64,000 bases of DNA from Paratractidigestivibacter sp003150175 (GTDB taxonomy: Bacteria > Actinomycetota > Coriobacteriia > Coriobacteriales > Atopobiaceae). Location of the stretch: the NCBI RefSeq assembly GCF_964283195.1, contig NZ_CAXYLH010000003.1. One strand, given 5' to 3'. Shown here one piece after another: positions 63,615 through 64,000 of this stretch (within the stretch, counting starts at the first letter, position 1; every line of letters begins with the position of its first letter). The notes under the pieces are model-generated. The model had not been told where the DNA came from and made no database searches. It saw only the letters and a list, made by a program, of their open reading frames with translations. The translations under genes were made by a program, and so were the position numbers.

Positions 63615-64000
63615 ATGGCGCTTTGGGGTGGTAGGTTCGAGAAGGGCGTCGACGCCTTCACGCAGGAGTTCGGCGCGTCCCTCGAGGTCGACAAGGCGAT
63701 GGCCCAGCAAGACATCGCGGGCAGCCGCGCGCACGCGCGCATGCTCGCCGAGCAGGGCATCATCTCCGATGAGGACCAGGCCGCCATCGACGCGGGCCTG
63801 GCCGACATCGCCGGCCAGATCGAGCGCGGCGAGTTTGCCTGGGATGTCAACGACGAGGATATCCACATGGCCGTCGAGGGTGCCCTCACGCGCAACATCG
63901 GCACCCCGGGCGCGCGCCTGCACACCGGCCGCTCCCGCAACGACCAGGTGGCCACCGACATCCGCCTGTACGCCAAGGAGCTCTGCTCCCACCTCATCGA
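63615..64000 (+). CDS. argH: Argininosuccinate lyase, N-terminal part (runs off the right edge)
   Basis: From the ATG at 63615, after a perfect AAGGAGG, the visible 128 residues read MALWGGRFEKGVDAFTQEFG and include WDVNDEDIHMAVEGALT and ARLHTGRSRNDQVATD. These are the N-terminal ArgH motifs; the HTGRSRND segment lies near the active site. ArgH splits argininosuccinate into arginine and fumarate. The rest of the protein is outside the window. Confidence 0.96.
   Translation, partial: MALWGGRFEKGVDAFTQEFGASLEVDKAMAQQDIAGSRAHARMLAEQGIISDEDQAAIDAGLADIAGQIERGEFAWDVNDEDIHMAVEGALTRNIGTPGARLHTGRSRNDQVATDIRLYAKELCSHLI

Overview
The window is a replication-origin neighbourhood of a GC-rich actinobacterium. 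Gene order (rpmH / GHKL ATPase / dnaA / dnaN / recF / DUF721 / gyrB / gyrA), a highly divergent DnaA and giant sortase-anchored pilin-like surface proteins all point to class Coriobacteriia (a Collinsella/Olsenella/Atopobium-like gut or oral lineage). The genus cannot be fixed from this sequence alone.

Layout. 1-1.4 kb: partial ddl (minus strand) and rlmN. 1.5-7.1 kb, all minus strand: a small membrane protein, parB, parA, an AT-rich spacer with five clear and one degenerate parS sites (one at the centre of a 64-bp perfect palindrome), rsmG, khpB/jag, yidC, yidD, rnpA and rpmH. 7.1-18.4 kb, plus strand: a GHKL-ATPase/winged-helix protein, dnaA, the probable oriC (dnaA-dnaN gap), dnaN, recF, a DciA-like DUF721 gene, gyrB and gyrA. 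18.4-36.7 kb: a DUF151 protein, tRNA-Ile and tRNA-Ala, a 2260-residue VWA/isopeptide pilin-like adhesin, a small conserved protein, typA, a decayed second adhesin and a TRIC-type channel gene. 36.7-43.3 kb: two tRNA-Ser, a DUF4013 membrane protein and the rpsF-ssb-rpsR-DUF2232-rplI-dnaB block. 43.3-50.5 kb: purA, a degV-family gene, purD, a NUDIX hydrolase, an ABC exporter and a membrane protein. 50.5-64 kb: a zinc-ribbon/DUF6273 protein, a tandem pair of WYL regulators, an unusual split M28-peptidase-like membrane protein, tRNA-Gly, an M29 aminopeptidase, tRNA-Lys, argG, an inserted palindrome-flanked endonuclease-fold gene, and the start of argH.

How it works together. The core is chromosome replication and segregation: initiator, clamp, RecF, gyrase, replicative helicase, SSB and ParABS. 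The most interesting signal is that canonical DnaA boxes (TTATCCACA) were not seen. A variant, TTTTCNACA, is instead clustered upstream of the GHKL gene, upstream of dnaA, between dnaA and dnaN next to a DnaA-trio-like run, and upstream of dnaB. The DnaA recognition helix carries matching unusual substitutions (Ser and Ala where Asp and Thr are normally found). Other candidates for new biology are the GHKL-winged-helix protein beside dnaA, the palindrome-flanked DUF559-like gene splitting argG from argH, and an M28-fold protein interrupted by about 700 low-complexity residues and apparently lacking its catalytic glutamate.
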